DNA from: Peptostreptococcaceae bacterium
GTDB taxonomy: Bacteria; Bacillota; Clostridia; Peptostreptococcales; Peptostreptococcaceae
DNA: 64,000 bases
Direction of reading: 5' to 3'
NCBI GenBank assembly: GCA_902363255.1
Contig: CABIZO010000005.1
Location: forward strand, 62,001-126,000
The notes under the pieces were generated by a model that did no database searches, was not told the origin of the DNA, and saw nothing but the letters and a program-made list of their open reading frames with translations. Positions 24,856-34,159 of this stretch are shown here, one piece after another (the first letter of the stretch is position 1; every line of letters starts with the position of its first letter). Position numbers and translations under genes: made by a program.

Positions 24856-26043
24856 ATGCAAGACTTAAAAAAGAATAGAAGAAGAATGAACAATAAACAA
24901 ATGTCTATGATGACTAATATTTCTGAGGGAGAAGCAACAGTAGAAGTAGATGATCTAGAAAGAGGATGCAAGTGTAATAACAATATGGTAGGACAAACTA
25001 ATAAACATGATAATAAATGCCATGATAAACATGATAAAAAAGAAGAATTTGAATGTGAATGTCATTGCGAATGTAAAAAAAGTGAGGAAAAATGTGAACC
25101 ATGCGAAGCTGAATCAGATGTATGCTCAGTAAACACATGTAGAGAAGAATGTTGTAATGGAATAAATCCAAGTTTTTCAACAAGAAATGCTCAACCAATA
25201 GCTATAGAAGTAAATAAGATATTTGATTCTATACAATTTAGAACATTTACAGATGCTACTGGACCAAATGGTGAACCTTTATTCTTTGATTTTGAAGTAG
25301 TAGAGGTAAGAGGAAGCCTTCCAAATGCAGGAACAGCAAGAGTTACAGTAGACGAAGTTTGTATGAACTTCTCAACAATAGATATAGAACCAGGAGAAGT
25401 AACTATAGATGATTTTCCAGTAGATGAAATTGAAAATGATTCAACTTGCGATACAGTATTTGAATCTATTGTATGTCCAAATAGAAATGCTACTTGCTGT
25501 GCACAAAATAGAGGTCAAAATGTATCATTTAGAGAAAGAGGTTTAACTATAAGAGTAAATGATTTAGTTTTAGAAATAAGAGCACACTGTGGATGTACTA
25601 AGATAGTAGCTATTGCATGTCCAGCAGTAAGAAGAATGGGAAGATTAGAAAGAGTAGATAACGTTGAATTTAGATTTAACACATTATCTTCTAACCTATG
25701 TGTTCCATCAAGTGGTAGATCTTTCATATTAAGACAAAGTTACAATACTAATTTAGCAGTTGATTGTATAGCTAATGCATTTATTTCAGCAAATGATTTC
25801 TGCGACTGTGACTGTGACTGCGATAGAGACAGAGATCGTGACCGCCGTGACCGCGATAGAGATCGTGATTTTGATTTCTTCGACTTTACAATACCAAGTG
25901 GAATAGACTTAATTCTATGTGTTGAAGAGACAGTTAGTGTTTTAGTAGGAGATCAAGTAGTAGTTCTAGCTGATAATAATATTAACCCAAGAGTAGTAGA
26001 TACTTTTGCAAATGTTTGTTCTTTCCCAAATTGTGGTGATTAA
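24856..26043 (+). CDS. cdeC: CdeC-like cysteine-rich exosporium morphogenetic protein
   Basis: A 395-residue protein matching, from memory, C. difficile CdeC, which organises the exosporium and coat through cysteine cross-linking. Shared segments include EVNKIFDSIQFRTFTDATG, GPNGEPL.FDFEVVEVRG, CPNRNATCCAQNRGQNV and FRERGLTIRV. Residues about 35-100 are Cys/His/Lys/Glu-rich and differ from C. difficile. Residues about 318-340 are a CDCDCD then RDRDRD repeat. The start MQDLKKNRRRMNN matches the C. difficile N-terminus pattern. It has a GGGAGG ribosome site. A SpoVB-like flippase lies downstream on the other strand, as in C. difficile. Confidence 0.9.
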   Translation: MQDLKKNRRRMNNKQMSMMTNISEGEATVEVDDLERGCKCNNNMVGQTNKHDNKCHDKHDKKEEFECECHCECKKSEEKCEPCEAESDVCSVNTCREECCNGINPSFSTRNAQPIAIEVNKIFDSIQFRTFTDATGPNGEPLFFDFEVVEVRGSLPNAGTARVTVDEVCMNFSTIDIEPGEVTIDDFPVDEIENDSTCDTVFESIVCPNRNATCCAQNRGQNVSFRERGLTIRVNDLVLEIRAHCGCTKIVAIACPAVRRMGRLERVDNVEFRFNTLSSNLCVPSSGRSFILRQSYNTNLAVDCIANAFISANDFCDCDCDCDRDRDRDRRDRDRDRDFDFFDFTIPSGIDLILCVEETVSVLVGDQVVVLADNNINPRVVDTFANVCSFPNCGD

Positions 26044-26130
26044 TCTATTAGATTAGGTAATTAATTTACAAAAAGGTAGTTATTTCTAAGAAACAAAAAG
26101 TATAGTTAAATAAACATCATTACTCTACTA

Positions 26131-26162
26131 AAAAGGTGTATCAATTTTGATACACCTTTATT
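26131..26162. terminator. Bidirectional terminator after cdeC
   Basis: AAAGGTGTATC / GATACACCTTT hairpin with A- and T-tracts, between convergent genes. Confidence 0.85.
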
Positions 26163-26177
26163 GCGTTCTATAAATAA

Positions 26178-26840
26178 TTATTGATAATTATTTTTTTTAT
26201 AAGACATGCTATAACAAAATTCGAATAAATCATCTTTAATAGTAGAAGTACAATTATAATCAGAAGAAAAAGAAGTAGAATTTCTTAGTAAATTATTTGT
26301 TGATTCCCACTTTCTATTTTTAGTATTGAAAATAAGTGTTTTACTATAAAAGTTAGATCTATTATTTTTATCTTCAGTTTCATAAGTAAGAATCATATTA
26401 GACATTTCATCAATATTTAATTTATAGATATACTCATCTTTTTTCACAATATCATTAATGCGATAGATATAAGTACTGTAGTTAGATGGATTGAAATTAT
26501 AATGAGATATCCTGAATCGATTCTCCTTAAGGGAGGACTCTTCTATAATGAATAGATTCAAATATTTTTCCATAATAAATAGCCTCATATTTTTAAGATT
26601 ATTAATATTATGACAAACTTTACCGAAAATCTTTTTTCTCATACGACCATTCTTATAAATAAAGTGAATCAGTCTGCCTTTCGTATCCACTGAGCAAATA
26701 TGAATAAACTCCTTATCATCAAAATTGGCACAATAAGATACGATATTTTTTGCAATTTTATCGATTCTGTCATTTATACTTTTTATGTATAAACAATTAT
26801 TTTCTGTATAAACATAAAAGGGTTTTATATCATTAATCAT
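26178..26840 (-). CDS. Short propeller-like protein
   Basis: A 220-residue protein rich in Tyr, Asn, Ile and short strands (FYVYTENNCLYIKSINDRI, RLIHFIYKNGRMRKKIFGK). It looks like a reduced relative of the protein at 23665. It has no signal or TM segment. It ends the minus-strand unit PHP phosphatase - flippase - this gene. AGGAGGTTAAAAA lies 14 bases before ATG, longer than usual, so the start is uncertain. Function unknown. Confidence 0.6.
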   Translation of the reverse strand: MINDIKPFYVYTENNCLYIKSINDRIDKIAKNIVSYCANFDDKEFIHICSVDTKGRLIHFIYKNGRMRKKIFGKVCHNINNLKNMRLFIMEKYLNLFIIEESSLKENRFRISHYNFNPSNYSTYIYRINDIVKKDEYIYKLNIDEMSNMILTYETEDKNNRSNFYSKTLIFNTKNRKWESTNNLLRNSTSFSSDYNCTSTIKDDLFEFCYSMSYKKNNYQ

Positions 26841-26858
26841 TCTCGATTTTTTAACCTC

Positions 26859-28184
26859 CTAATATTTTATTTCCTTTAATGCTTTTATCAAGACTATGGA
26901 ATGAAGGATAGTAGTTAAAATAGCAGTAGCAGTTATAGTATAGATATAAGCATATATATTGAGATGTGGTAATGGTAATAAGAAATATAGTGCAATTACT
27001 TGAATTACCATTCCTAAAATAGTATTAATACTAGCTATTACCTCTTTTCTGATTGCATGAAGTATTGATGATAAAGTTTGATTAAGGCATAAGAAAAGAG
27101 GAGCTAAATACATAGCTTTTAAATATTCACCAGCTGTTTTATTATTAAAAACGATAAGGCATAATTCTTCTCCTAAAAAATAGAAGAATATTGAAGAAAG
27201 TATTCCTACACCTATAGTTAAGGCTAGGGCATAATTAATTTTCATTTTTACTTGTTTATATTTATTTAAAGCGATCTCTTGTGATATGCTTGGAATTAAA
27301 TTTACTACTAAAGCAGAACCTATGGTAAAGGGAAGATAAACAAAGGGCATAACCATTCCATTTAAAATTCCATATAATCCCATAGATTTACTATAATTCA
27401 AACCAGACAATACAAGTCTAGAAGGAACTATCATAGAGCTTACAGACTGTAATACGATAGAAGACATTTTATTACATGTAATAGGTGTAGCCATTTTCAA
27501 AGTTTCTATGGACGCATGATAAAAATCTCTAAGTCTAATAGTAAATTTATTATATAATGATGATTCTTTATAAAGACAAATACTCATATAAACCACATTG
27601 GTAACTTCACCAATGGAAATACCAAGAAGTGTCACATAACAAATCATGGCCTTATCGCTTATGTACATTGCTAATAAGAATACAAATAGAATTCTTGTAA
27701 CTTGTTCAATAACTTGACCTATGGCAGGAACCATAACTTTTTTTATTCCATAAAAATATCCTCTTAGCACATTAGAAATAGTAATAATAACTATGGCTGG
27801 GCATATGGATAGAATAAATAAATTTAAATTTTCATCCTGCAAAAGTCTAAAAGATAAATATGTACTATTGAAAGATATTAACAGTGAAATAAGTAAAGAT
27901 ATAAAAAATGCTACATACAAAGTAGATATAAAAAATATATTTGCATCTTTTTTATCTTTTAAAGCACTTTCTTTGGCCACTAAACAAGAAAGGGCAGTAG
28001 GAATTCCAGTTGTGGTCAAAGCAATACAAATCATCAAAAAGTTAAAAACCATATGATATACGCCAAGACCCACATCCCCCATAACCCGAGATAGAAAAAT
28101 CTTATATAGAAAGCCTAATATCCTTACTATTAGGTTTGATATGAACAATATGATTGTAGATAAAACCAAATTAGGAATTCTCAA
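26859..28184 (-). CDS. SpoVB/MurJ-like polysaccharide flippase
   Basis: A 441-residue membrane protein of the MATE/MOP flippase superfamily with about 14 TM helices. It begins RIPNLVLSTIILFISNLIVRILGFLYKIFLSRVMG, the N-terminal helix and loop of SpoVB / PST lipid-linked oligosaccharide flippases. It is probably involved in sporulation peptidoglycan or surface polysaccharide export. The start is TTG 28184, with GGAGGTGA 7 bases upstream; a more upstream GTG lies inside that ribosome site. A SpoVB-like gene also follows cdeC in C. difficile. Confidence 0.85.
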   Translation of the reverse strand: MRIPNLVLSTIILFISNLIVRILGFLYKIFLSRVMGDVGLGVYHMVFNFLMICIALTTTGIPTALSCLVAKESALKDKKDANIFFISTLYVAFFISLLISLLISFNSTYLSFRLLQDENLNLFILSICPAIVIITISNVLRGYFYGIKKVMVPAIGQVIEQVTRILFVFLLAMYISDKAMICYVTLLGISIGEVTNVVYMSICLYKESSLYNKFTIRLRDFYHASIETLKMATPITCNKMSSIVLQSVSSMIVPSRLVLSGLNYSKSMGLYGILNGMVMPFVYLPFTIGSALVVNLIPSISQEIALNKYKQVKMKINYALALTIGVGILSSIFFYFLGEELCLIVFNNKTAGEYLKAMYLAPLFLCLNQTLSSILHAIRKEVIASINTILGMVIQVIALYFLLPLPHLNIYAYIYTITATAILTTILHSIVLIKALKEIKY

Positions 28185-28236
28185 AAAAATCACCTCCACA
28201 TATTAAAAATGTATTCTTGTGAAGGTGAAAAAATAA

Positions 28237-29031
28237 TTATAATTTTATAAAATTTGGTTTTTGATTATCGAAAGTAGAAATGTATTTAAATCCTATGTCC
28301 TTTAAATAAGAGTAAACATAGTCAAATTTACAAGCAATAAAAGCTGGGGAATGAGCATCAGATCCTGTAGTTATAATTTCACCACCTAAATCTTTATAAA
28401 GAGATATTATACTTCTTGAAGGTGTTAAGTCAGGTAAATTATATCTAAAACAAGAAGTATTTACTTCGATACCCTTACCATTATAGATAGCTTCTTTTAA
28501 GATGGACTCTATAATATCCATAAATAAATTATCACCAAGAATGTTATCATAATTTCCGTATCTTTTTACTAAATCCAGGTGACCTAAAACACTGTAACTA
28601 TTAAAATTTTTAACTATTTCATATAAAGTTTTATAATAGACTTCATAAGCTTCATGTTGATTTTTATCTTTAAAATAGTCATCGTAATACAAGTCATTCT
28701 TATCAACGGCATGTTGAGAGCACAATATAAAGTCAAATTTGTGATTTTTCATATCCTCATTATATTTTTCTATAAGGTGAGGTTGTAGTCCAAGTTCAAT
28801 CCCCTTTTTTATTACTATTTTGTTTTCATATTTTTTTTGCATTAATTCTAGCGTATTTAAATATTTCTTATAATCCACCATAAACTCATCTGTTTGGTTA
28901 ACATCATAGTCCATATGATCTGTAAAACATATTTCTTTTAAGCCTAAGTTTATAGAAGTTTCAATCATTTTTTCGATAGGAGTTTTACTGTCGGGAGAGA
29001 AGTTACAGTGCATGTGATAGTCGTAGAACAT
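28237..29031 (-). CDS. HisJ-like PHP-domain phosphatase
   Basis: A 264-residue PHP phosphoesterase resembling histidinol-phosphatase HisJ. Metal motifs are DYHMHCNFSPDSKT (residues 4-17), CFTDHMDYD (about 36-44), LGHLDLV (about 157-163) and TGSDAHSP (about 237-244). No histidine biosynthesis genes are nearby, so the real substrate may be another phosphomonoester. It is upstream of the flippase and probably co-transcribed with it. It has a GAAAGGGG ribosome site. Confidence 0.82.
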   Translation of the reverse strand: MFYDYHMHCNFSPDSKTPIEKMIETSINLGLKEICFTDHMDYDVNQTDEFMVDYKKYLNTLELMQKKYENKIVIKKGIELGLQPHLIEKYNEDMKNHKFDFILCSQHAVDKNDLYYDDYFKDKNQHEAYEVYYKTLYEIVKNFNSYSVLGHLDLVKRYGNYDNILGDNLFMDIIESILKEAIYNGKGIEVNTSCFRYNLPDLTPSRSIISLYKDLGGEIITTGSDAHSPAFIACKFDYVYSYLKDIGFKYISTFDNQKPNFIKL

Positions 29032-29135
29032 TATTATTTCCCCTTTCCTGAAAAATTTGGTATTATATATATATTAATGATAACAAATACATATTTAAAC
29101 ATCAATAAATCTAAAAATAAGTAAGTGGTGACTAG

Positions 29136-30557
29136 ATGGAAAAATACAAATTAGAACTAGATAATAATAATAGCAAGTATATTCAAATTTACAATCATAT
29201 AAAAAAGATGATTGTTGAAGGAAACATAAAAGAGCATGAAAAACTTCCACCAATAAGAAAGTTAGCAGACTTTATAAATGTAAACAATGCTACTATTGTT
29301 AAAGTATATGAGTTGTTAGAAAAGGAAGGATATGTATATAAAATAATCGGTAGTGGAACTTTTGTTTCTTCTATGAAAATAAAGGAAGAAGTTAATCTGG
29401 AAAAATATAAAGATATGATACACTTTGATAGTGGTAATCCATCGAAAGATATGTTTCCTTTAGATAATTTTAAAGCAGCTATAAATATGGCCCTAGAAAA
29501 AGATGGAGCTTCCATATTTGAATATGATGAAGGAAAAGGATCAGAAGAGTTAAGAAAAGAATTATGTACATATTTAAGAAAGAAAAAGATAAATACTAAT
29601 AAGAATAATATACAGATAATTTCTGGTGCACAACAAGGGATAGATATAGTTTGTAAAGGACTTATAAATTATTCAGATGTTGTATTTGTAGAGGAGCCTA
29701 CTTATAATGGAGCACTAGAAGTATTCAAAAGCAGAGGTGCAAAAATTATTACTATTCCTATGTTAGATGATGGTATAGATATAGGTATATTAAAACTTAA
29801 ACTAGAAAAAATAAAACCTAAACTAATATATGTAATGCCTAATTTTCAAAATCCAACTGGAATATCATACAGTGAATATAAGAAAAAGAAGCTTATAGAA
29901 TTAAGTGAAGAATATGATTTTTATATTTTGGAGGATGACTTTATAAGTGATTTTGCTTTTGATAGTGAGGATAATAGACCACTTAAAAGTTATGATATGA
30001 AAAATAGAGTTATTTATATTAAATCATTTTCAAAAATACTTATGCCAGGACTTAGAATAGGTATAGTTGACATACCAAGGGAACTTCAGAAGAAAATCCT
30101 TTGGGCAAAATATTCATCAGATATTTCAACGCCAGGTCTTATACAAAAATCTATGTACTATTATATGAAGTATTTTAATTGGGAAGAATATTTAAATAGC
30201 ATAGATAAAGTTTATACTAATAAATATAGAATAACAAAAACGTTATTAGAAAAAAAATTAGGAAATAAGCTGAAAATATATAAATCTCAAGGTGGATTAA
30301 ATTTCTTTATTGAACTACCAAGAGGATATTCATCTCAAGAGTTCTACAACTTCATGTTAGAAAAAGGAGTTTGTATTACACCAGGCACTTATTTTTTTGA
30401 TAATATAATGGATGACAGGTTTTTTAGAATTAATATAGCAAATGAAACAATTGAGGATATAGAAAAAGGAATAACTATAATTAAAAATAATTTAGAAGAG
30501 TTTATTACATCTTATAAAAATGGAGAAGCTATAAGAAGTAATAAAATATTTTATTAA
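29136..30557 (+). CDS. MocR-family regulator (GntR head, aminotransferase-like body)
   Basis: A 473-residue fusion of an N-terminal GntR winged helix (residues about 10-75: KMIVEGNIKEHEKLPPIRKLAD, NNATIVKVYELLEKEGYV, GSGTFV) with a fold-type I PLP-dependent aminotransferase domain. The PLP lysine lies in YIKSFSKILMPGLRIG (about residue 295). Such proteins include PdxR (activator of PLP synthesis), GabR and YcxD. Because pdxST lies 8 kb downstream behind a palindromic element, PdxR is a reasonable but unproven guess. It has an AAGTGGTG ribosome site. Confidence 0.88.
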   Translation: MEKYKLELDNNNSKYIQIYNHIKKMIVEGNIKEHEKLPPIRKLADFINVNNATIVKVYELLEKEGYVYKIIGSGTFVSSMKIKEEVNLEKYKDMIHFDSGNPSKDMFPLDNFKAAINMALEKDGASIFEYDEGKGSEELRKELCTYLRKKKINTNKNNIQIISGAQQGIDIVCKGLINYSDVVFVEEPTYNGALEVFKSRGAKIITIPMLDDGIDIGILKLKLEKIKPKLIYVMPNFQNPTGISYSEYKKKKLIELSEEYDFYILEDDFISDFAFDSEDNRPLKSYDMKNRVIYIKSFSKILMPGLRIGIVDIPRELQKKILWAKYSSDISTPGLIQKSMYYYMKYFNWEEYLNSIDKVYTNKYRITKTLLEKKLGNKLKIYKSQGGLNFFIELPRGYSSQEFYNFMLEKGVCITPGTYFFDNIMDDRFFRINIANETIEDIEKGITIIKNNLEEFITSYKNGEAIRSNKIFY

Positions 30558-30582
30558 TAAATGAAAATACTAGGAGGACAAA

Positions 30583-30795
30583 ATGTTTGATCAAAAGAAA
30601 TTAGATAGAATAAATTTTTTAGCTAAAAAAAATAAAGAAGAAGGATTAACTAAAGAAGAATTAGCAGAAAGAGAAGTATTAAGAAAAGAATACTTAGAAA
30701 ACTTTAGAGCTCATTTTAAATCTAGACTTGAAAATGTAAAAGTTGTACACACTCAAGAGGAATATGATGAATTAATGAAGAAAAATAGTAATTAG
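30583..30795 (+). CDS. DUF896 (YnzC-like) small protein
   Basis: A 70-residue soluble protein of the DUF896/YnzC family, with the characteristic start INFLAKKNKEEGLTKEELAE and continuation REVLRKEYLENFRAHFKSRLENV. It is a two- or three-helix protein. In B. subtilis a member belongs to the LexA regulon, but the function is unclear. It has an AGGAGG ribosome site and is located between the MocR and aminopeptidase genes. Confidence 0.9.
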   Translation: MFDQKKLDRINFLAKKNKEEGLTKEELAEREVLRKEYLENFRAHFKSRLENVKVVHTQEEYDELMKKNSN

Positions 30796-30828
30796 TTTTT
30801 ATTAAAATCTATGAATAAGGGGTAAGAA

Positions 30829-32223
30829 ATGAATTTAAAATACGAATTTGAAAATGGTTGGAAAGTTATTAAAGAAATGAATAATATGGAGAATGCTATG
30901 GCATACTCAAAAGAATATATTAATTTCTTAAATAAAAGCAAAACAGAAAGATTATGTGCTAGAGAAATAATAAAACTAGCTTCGACGCAAGGATTTGTAT
31001 CTATAGAAGAAGCAATGAAAAAGGGAAAAATAGAATTTGGAGATAGAATATTTGCTGAAAATAAAGACAAGGGCGTGGCTTTATTTGTAATTGGTGAAAA
31101 AGATATAGAAAAAGGTATGAAAATAATAGCTTCTCATATAGACTCACCAAGATTAGATTTAAAACAAAATCCATTATATGAAGATGATAATATGGCATAT
31201 TTCAAAACACATTATTATGGTGGAATTAAAAAATATCAATGGGTATCTATGCCTCTTGCATTATACGGAGTAGCATTTTTACAAGATGGAACTAAGGTAG
31301 ATATAGCCATAGGAGATGATGAAGATGATCCAGTATTTTGTATCAGCGATTTACTACCACATTTATCATCAGAACAAAATCAAAAGAAATTACATGAAGC
31401 TATTGGTGGAGAAGATTTAAACGTACTAATAGGAAGTATACCTTTTGATGAAGAAGACAATGCAACTGTAAAATATAATATGTTAAAGCTATTAAATGAA
31501 AAATATAATATTACAGAAGAAGATTTCTTAAGTGCAGAAATAGAAGTAGTCCCAGCTGGTAAAGCTAAGGATTTAGGAATAGATAAATCAATGGTTATAT
31601 CTTATGGTCAGGACGATAGAGTATGTGCTTTTGCTGGTATAAAAGCTATATTTGAGGTTGAAAAACCAGAATATACAGCAGTTACATTATGTGTTGATAA
31701 AGAAGAAACAGGTTCATATGGTAATACAGGTATGCATTCAAAATTCTTTGAAAATACTGTGGCAGAATTAATAAACTTACAAGGAAATTATTCTGATTTA
31801 AAAATAAAAAGAGCTATGTCTTCGTCAAGAGTATTATCTGGAGATGTAAATGCAGCTTATGATCCAAACTTCTCATCAGTATATGAAAAAGCAAACTCAG
31901 CTCATATGGGTAAAGGTGTTGCCATAATGAAATACTCTGGTTCAAGAGGGAAAAGTGGCACAAGCGATGCCAATGCAGAGTTTGTTTGTGAAGTGAGAAG
32001 AATATTTAACAAAGAAAAAATTGTATGGCAAACGGGTGAACTTGGTAAGGTAGACCAAGGAGGCGGAGGTACTGTAGCTTATATATTAGCTAACTATGGT
32101 GCTGAAGTTTTAGACTGTGGTGTAGGACTGCTTAGTATGCATGCTCCTTATGAAGTTGCCTCTAAAGCAGATATTTTTGAAATGTACAGAGGTTACAAGG
32201 CCTTCTTAAGTATAAATCTATAA
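30829..32223 (+). CDS. M18-family aminopeptidase
   Basis: A 464-residue zinc aminopeptidase of the M18 family (aminopeptidase I / LAP4 type), probably cytosolic. Metal and catalytic motifs include ASHIDSPRLDLK (first metal His and catalytic Asp), YGQDDRVCAFAG (bridging Asp), CVDKEETGSYGN (catalytic Glu pair) and MHAPYEVASKAD (C-terminal His ligand). It removes N-terminal residues from peptides, consistent with an amino-acid-fermenting lifestyle. A good terminator follows. Confidence 0.92.
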   Translation: MNLKYEFENGWKVIKEMNNMENAMAYSKEYINFLNKSKTERLCAREIIKLASTQGFVSIEEAMKKGKIEFGDRIFAENKDKGVALFVIGEKDIEKGMKIIASHIDSPRLDLKQNPLYEDDNMAYFKTHYYGGIKKYQWVSMPLALYGVAFLQDGTKVDIAIGDDEDDPVFCISDLLPHLSSEQNQKKLHEAIGGEDLNVLIGSIPFDEEDNATVKYNMLKLLNEKYNITEEDFLSAEIEVVPAGKAKDLGIDKSMVISYGQDDRVCAFAGIKAIFEVEKPEYTAVTLCVDKEETGSYGNTGMHSKFFENTVAELINLQGNYSDLKIKRAMSSSRVLSGDVNAAYDPNFSSVYEKANSAHMGKGVAIMKYSGSRGKSGTSDANAEFVCEVRRIFNKEKIVWQTGELGKVDQGGGGTVAYILANYGAEVLDCGVGLLSMHAPYEVASKADIFEMYRGYKAFLSINL

Positions 32224-32231
32224 AAATAAAG

Positions 32232-32266
32232 TCCTTCTATTTGAAATAAAGTAGAAGGATTTTTTA
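32232..32266 (+). terminator. Terminator after the aminopeptidase
   Basis: Stem TCCTTCTA / TAGAAGGA followed by TTTTTT. The remaining gap to 32513 is AT-rich with no feature I can support. Confidence 0.9.
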
Positions 32267-32513
32267 ATTAACAAAAGGTAAAACTTATAATAAGATTACG
32301 AGTTGTTGATTATTTGGGAAATTTTTGATATAGTTATAATAAGTAAAATTATATATATATGTAGCTTGTATTACAAAAAAATTACAAAATGCTGTTTGTT
32401 ATCAATTATTATGAATAATAGGTTATAATCTAATAATAAGAAAAAATGATAAAATTCATTAATATAAGACAATAAATAGATTTATTTATACTTGGTATAG
32501 GGAGGATTAATTT

Positions 32514-33242
32514 ATGAACCTTAAAAAATCATTATTTAGACTTATTGTTTTGACCATGCTTTTTACGGGATGCTCCAGTTATCAAGTCCAAAATAGAGAA
32601 ATATCTTTACCAGATGAGGCAACAAAGCAAAAAACCATGACTAAAGTTCAAAATGATGTCAATGAAATAATAAATAAAGATTATGATTATGTTTTAAGTA
32701 ATCTAGGAGAGCCTAATGCTACTTCATATTGGATAGATAAAACTAAGGTAGAAAATATAGACACACTAGAAGATATAGAAGATTTAACTAATTCAAATTT
32801 AATATACTTAAAAAAAGTATCAAATGAAGGTACAAGTAATAGTGCTTTAGCATTACAACTAGCAAACAAAGTAGTAAAAAAAGTACAAATAGTAGATTAT
32901 TCTGCAGCAAGAATAAGTAAAAATATGGACAAATCTAAAATACTTATAGATTGCTATACTAATGGAGATATAGTCAAGGTAAAGGACTTAGATGTTGAAA
33001 GATTAGACGATTATATTGGTATTGATTCTAGTGAAATGTCAAAAATAGTAGGAGATAAGAAACCATCCTATGATGCATATTTATATGACGATGTAGAAAA
33101 ATGTCTAAATGTATATTATTTAGATGATGAAGATAAATTACTTGCTATATTTACAAATGATAACAATGTGTCAGAAATTAAAATTTTAGATAACAAAAAA
33201 GAAGTCGTAAATGAAATTAAAAATATAATGCTAGATAATTAG
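32514..33242 (+). CDS. Putative lipoprotein, unknown function
   Basis: A 242-residue lipoprotein: signal peptide with KK, hydrophobic core and lipobox FTGC (Cys20 region), then a mixed domain of unknown family. It contains LSNLGEPNATSYWIDKTK, similar in style to small beta-rich SmpA/DUF4309-like domains, but I cannot assign it. It is likely attached to the outer face of the membrane. Own terminator downstream; AGGGAGG ribosome site. Confidence 0.75.
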   Translation: MNLKKSLFRLIVLTMLFTGCSSYQVQNREISLPDEATKQKTMTKVQNDVNEIINKDYDYVLSNLGEPNATSYWIDKTKVENIDTLEDIEDLTNSNLIYLKKVSNEGTSNSALALQLANKVVKKVQIVDYSAARISKNMDKSKILIDCYTNGDIVKVKDLDVERLDDYIGIDSSEMSKIVGDKKPSYDAYLYDDVEKCLNVYYLDDEDKLLAIFTNDNNVSEIKILDNKKEVVNEIKNIMLDN

Positions 33243-33250
33243 TAATACAT

Positions 33251-33285
33251 AAAGTTATAGATTCTAATAAAATCTATAACTTTTT
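33251..33285 (+). terminator. Terminator after the lipoprotein gene
   Basis: Perfect 12-bp stem AAGTTATAGATT / AATCTATAACTT followed by TTT. Confidence 0.9.
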
Positions 33286-33321
33286 GTGATAATGGAAGAC
33301 TTTAGGAGAATGTGATCATAA

Positions 33322-34131
33322 ATGAGCAAATTAGAAATAGCTAATTATATTATAGAAAATAAAAAAATACCAGATGAATTTAATGATTTTGTTATTGTAC
33401 AAATTAGTGACTTACACAATAAATCATTTGGTAAAAATAATATTCATTTAATTAATGAAATAGATAAGATAAACCCTCATGTGATTTTTATTACAGGAGA
33501 TATAATCGATGGAGAAAATAAAAACTTTCAAGTATCATTAAATTTATTGAAATATTTAACAAATAAGTACAAGGTATATCATATTACTGGTAATCATGAA
33601 CAGAAGGCTCTTGTAAAAAAATATAAAGATTTATATAAAGAATACTTCAAAGAATTATATAGCTTACCTGCTGTTTATTTAGATAATGAAAAAATCCAAA
33701 TAAAAAAAGGAAAGAGTTATATAAACCTTTATGGATTGACAATACCATTTAAGTATTATAAATACTTATTTGATAAAGATAAAAATATAAAGTTAGACGA
33801 AAATCTTTTGCAAAACAGTTTACCTCTGATAAATAGAAATGAGTACAATATTTTATTAGTTCATACTCCTTTTTATTTTGAAGAGTATGAAAAATGGGGG
33901 GCAGATCTTATCTTGGCGGGCCATGTGCATGGAGGAATAATTAGACTTCCAATTGTTGGGGGCTTATTATCACCGAATAGACATTTTTTCCCTAAATATG
34001 ATTTGGGGAAATATGATAAAAATGATTCTACAATGATAGTTACCAAAGGTCTGGGGGGATCTAAGGTGCTAGTTAGAATTAACTGCAAGCCAGAAATAGT
34101 TAAGATAACATTAAAATCTAAACATTATTAG
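33322..34131 (+). CDS. Calcineurin-like metallophosphoesterase
   Basis: A 269-residue phosphoesterase with the complete motif set: VQISDLHN (residues about 26-33), ITGDIIDGE (about 56-64), ITGNHE (about 91-96), LLVHTP and AGHVHGGIIRLP (about 197-208). This resembles the YkuE/YaeI group that may act on UDP-linked or phosphodiester substrates, but lacks the N-terminal TM helix usual there. It lies 28 bases before putP. Confidence 0.85.
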   Translation: MSKLEIANYIIENKKIPDEFNDFVIVQISDLHNKSFGKNNIHLINEIDKINPHVIFITGDIIDGENKNFQVSLNLLKYLTNKYKVYHITGNHEQKALVKKYKDLYKEYFKELYSLPAVYLDNEKIQIKKGKSYINLYGLTIPFKYYKYLFDKDKNIKLDENLLQNSLPLINRNEYNILLVHTPFYFEEYEKWGADLILAGHVHGGIIRLPIVGGLLSPNRHFFPKYDLGKYDKNDSTMIVTKGLGGSKVLVRINCKPEIVKITLKSKHY

Positions 34132-34159
34132 GAACAAAAATTTTAAAGGGGGAATTATT

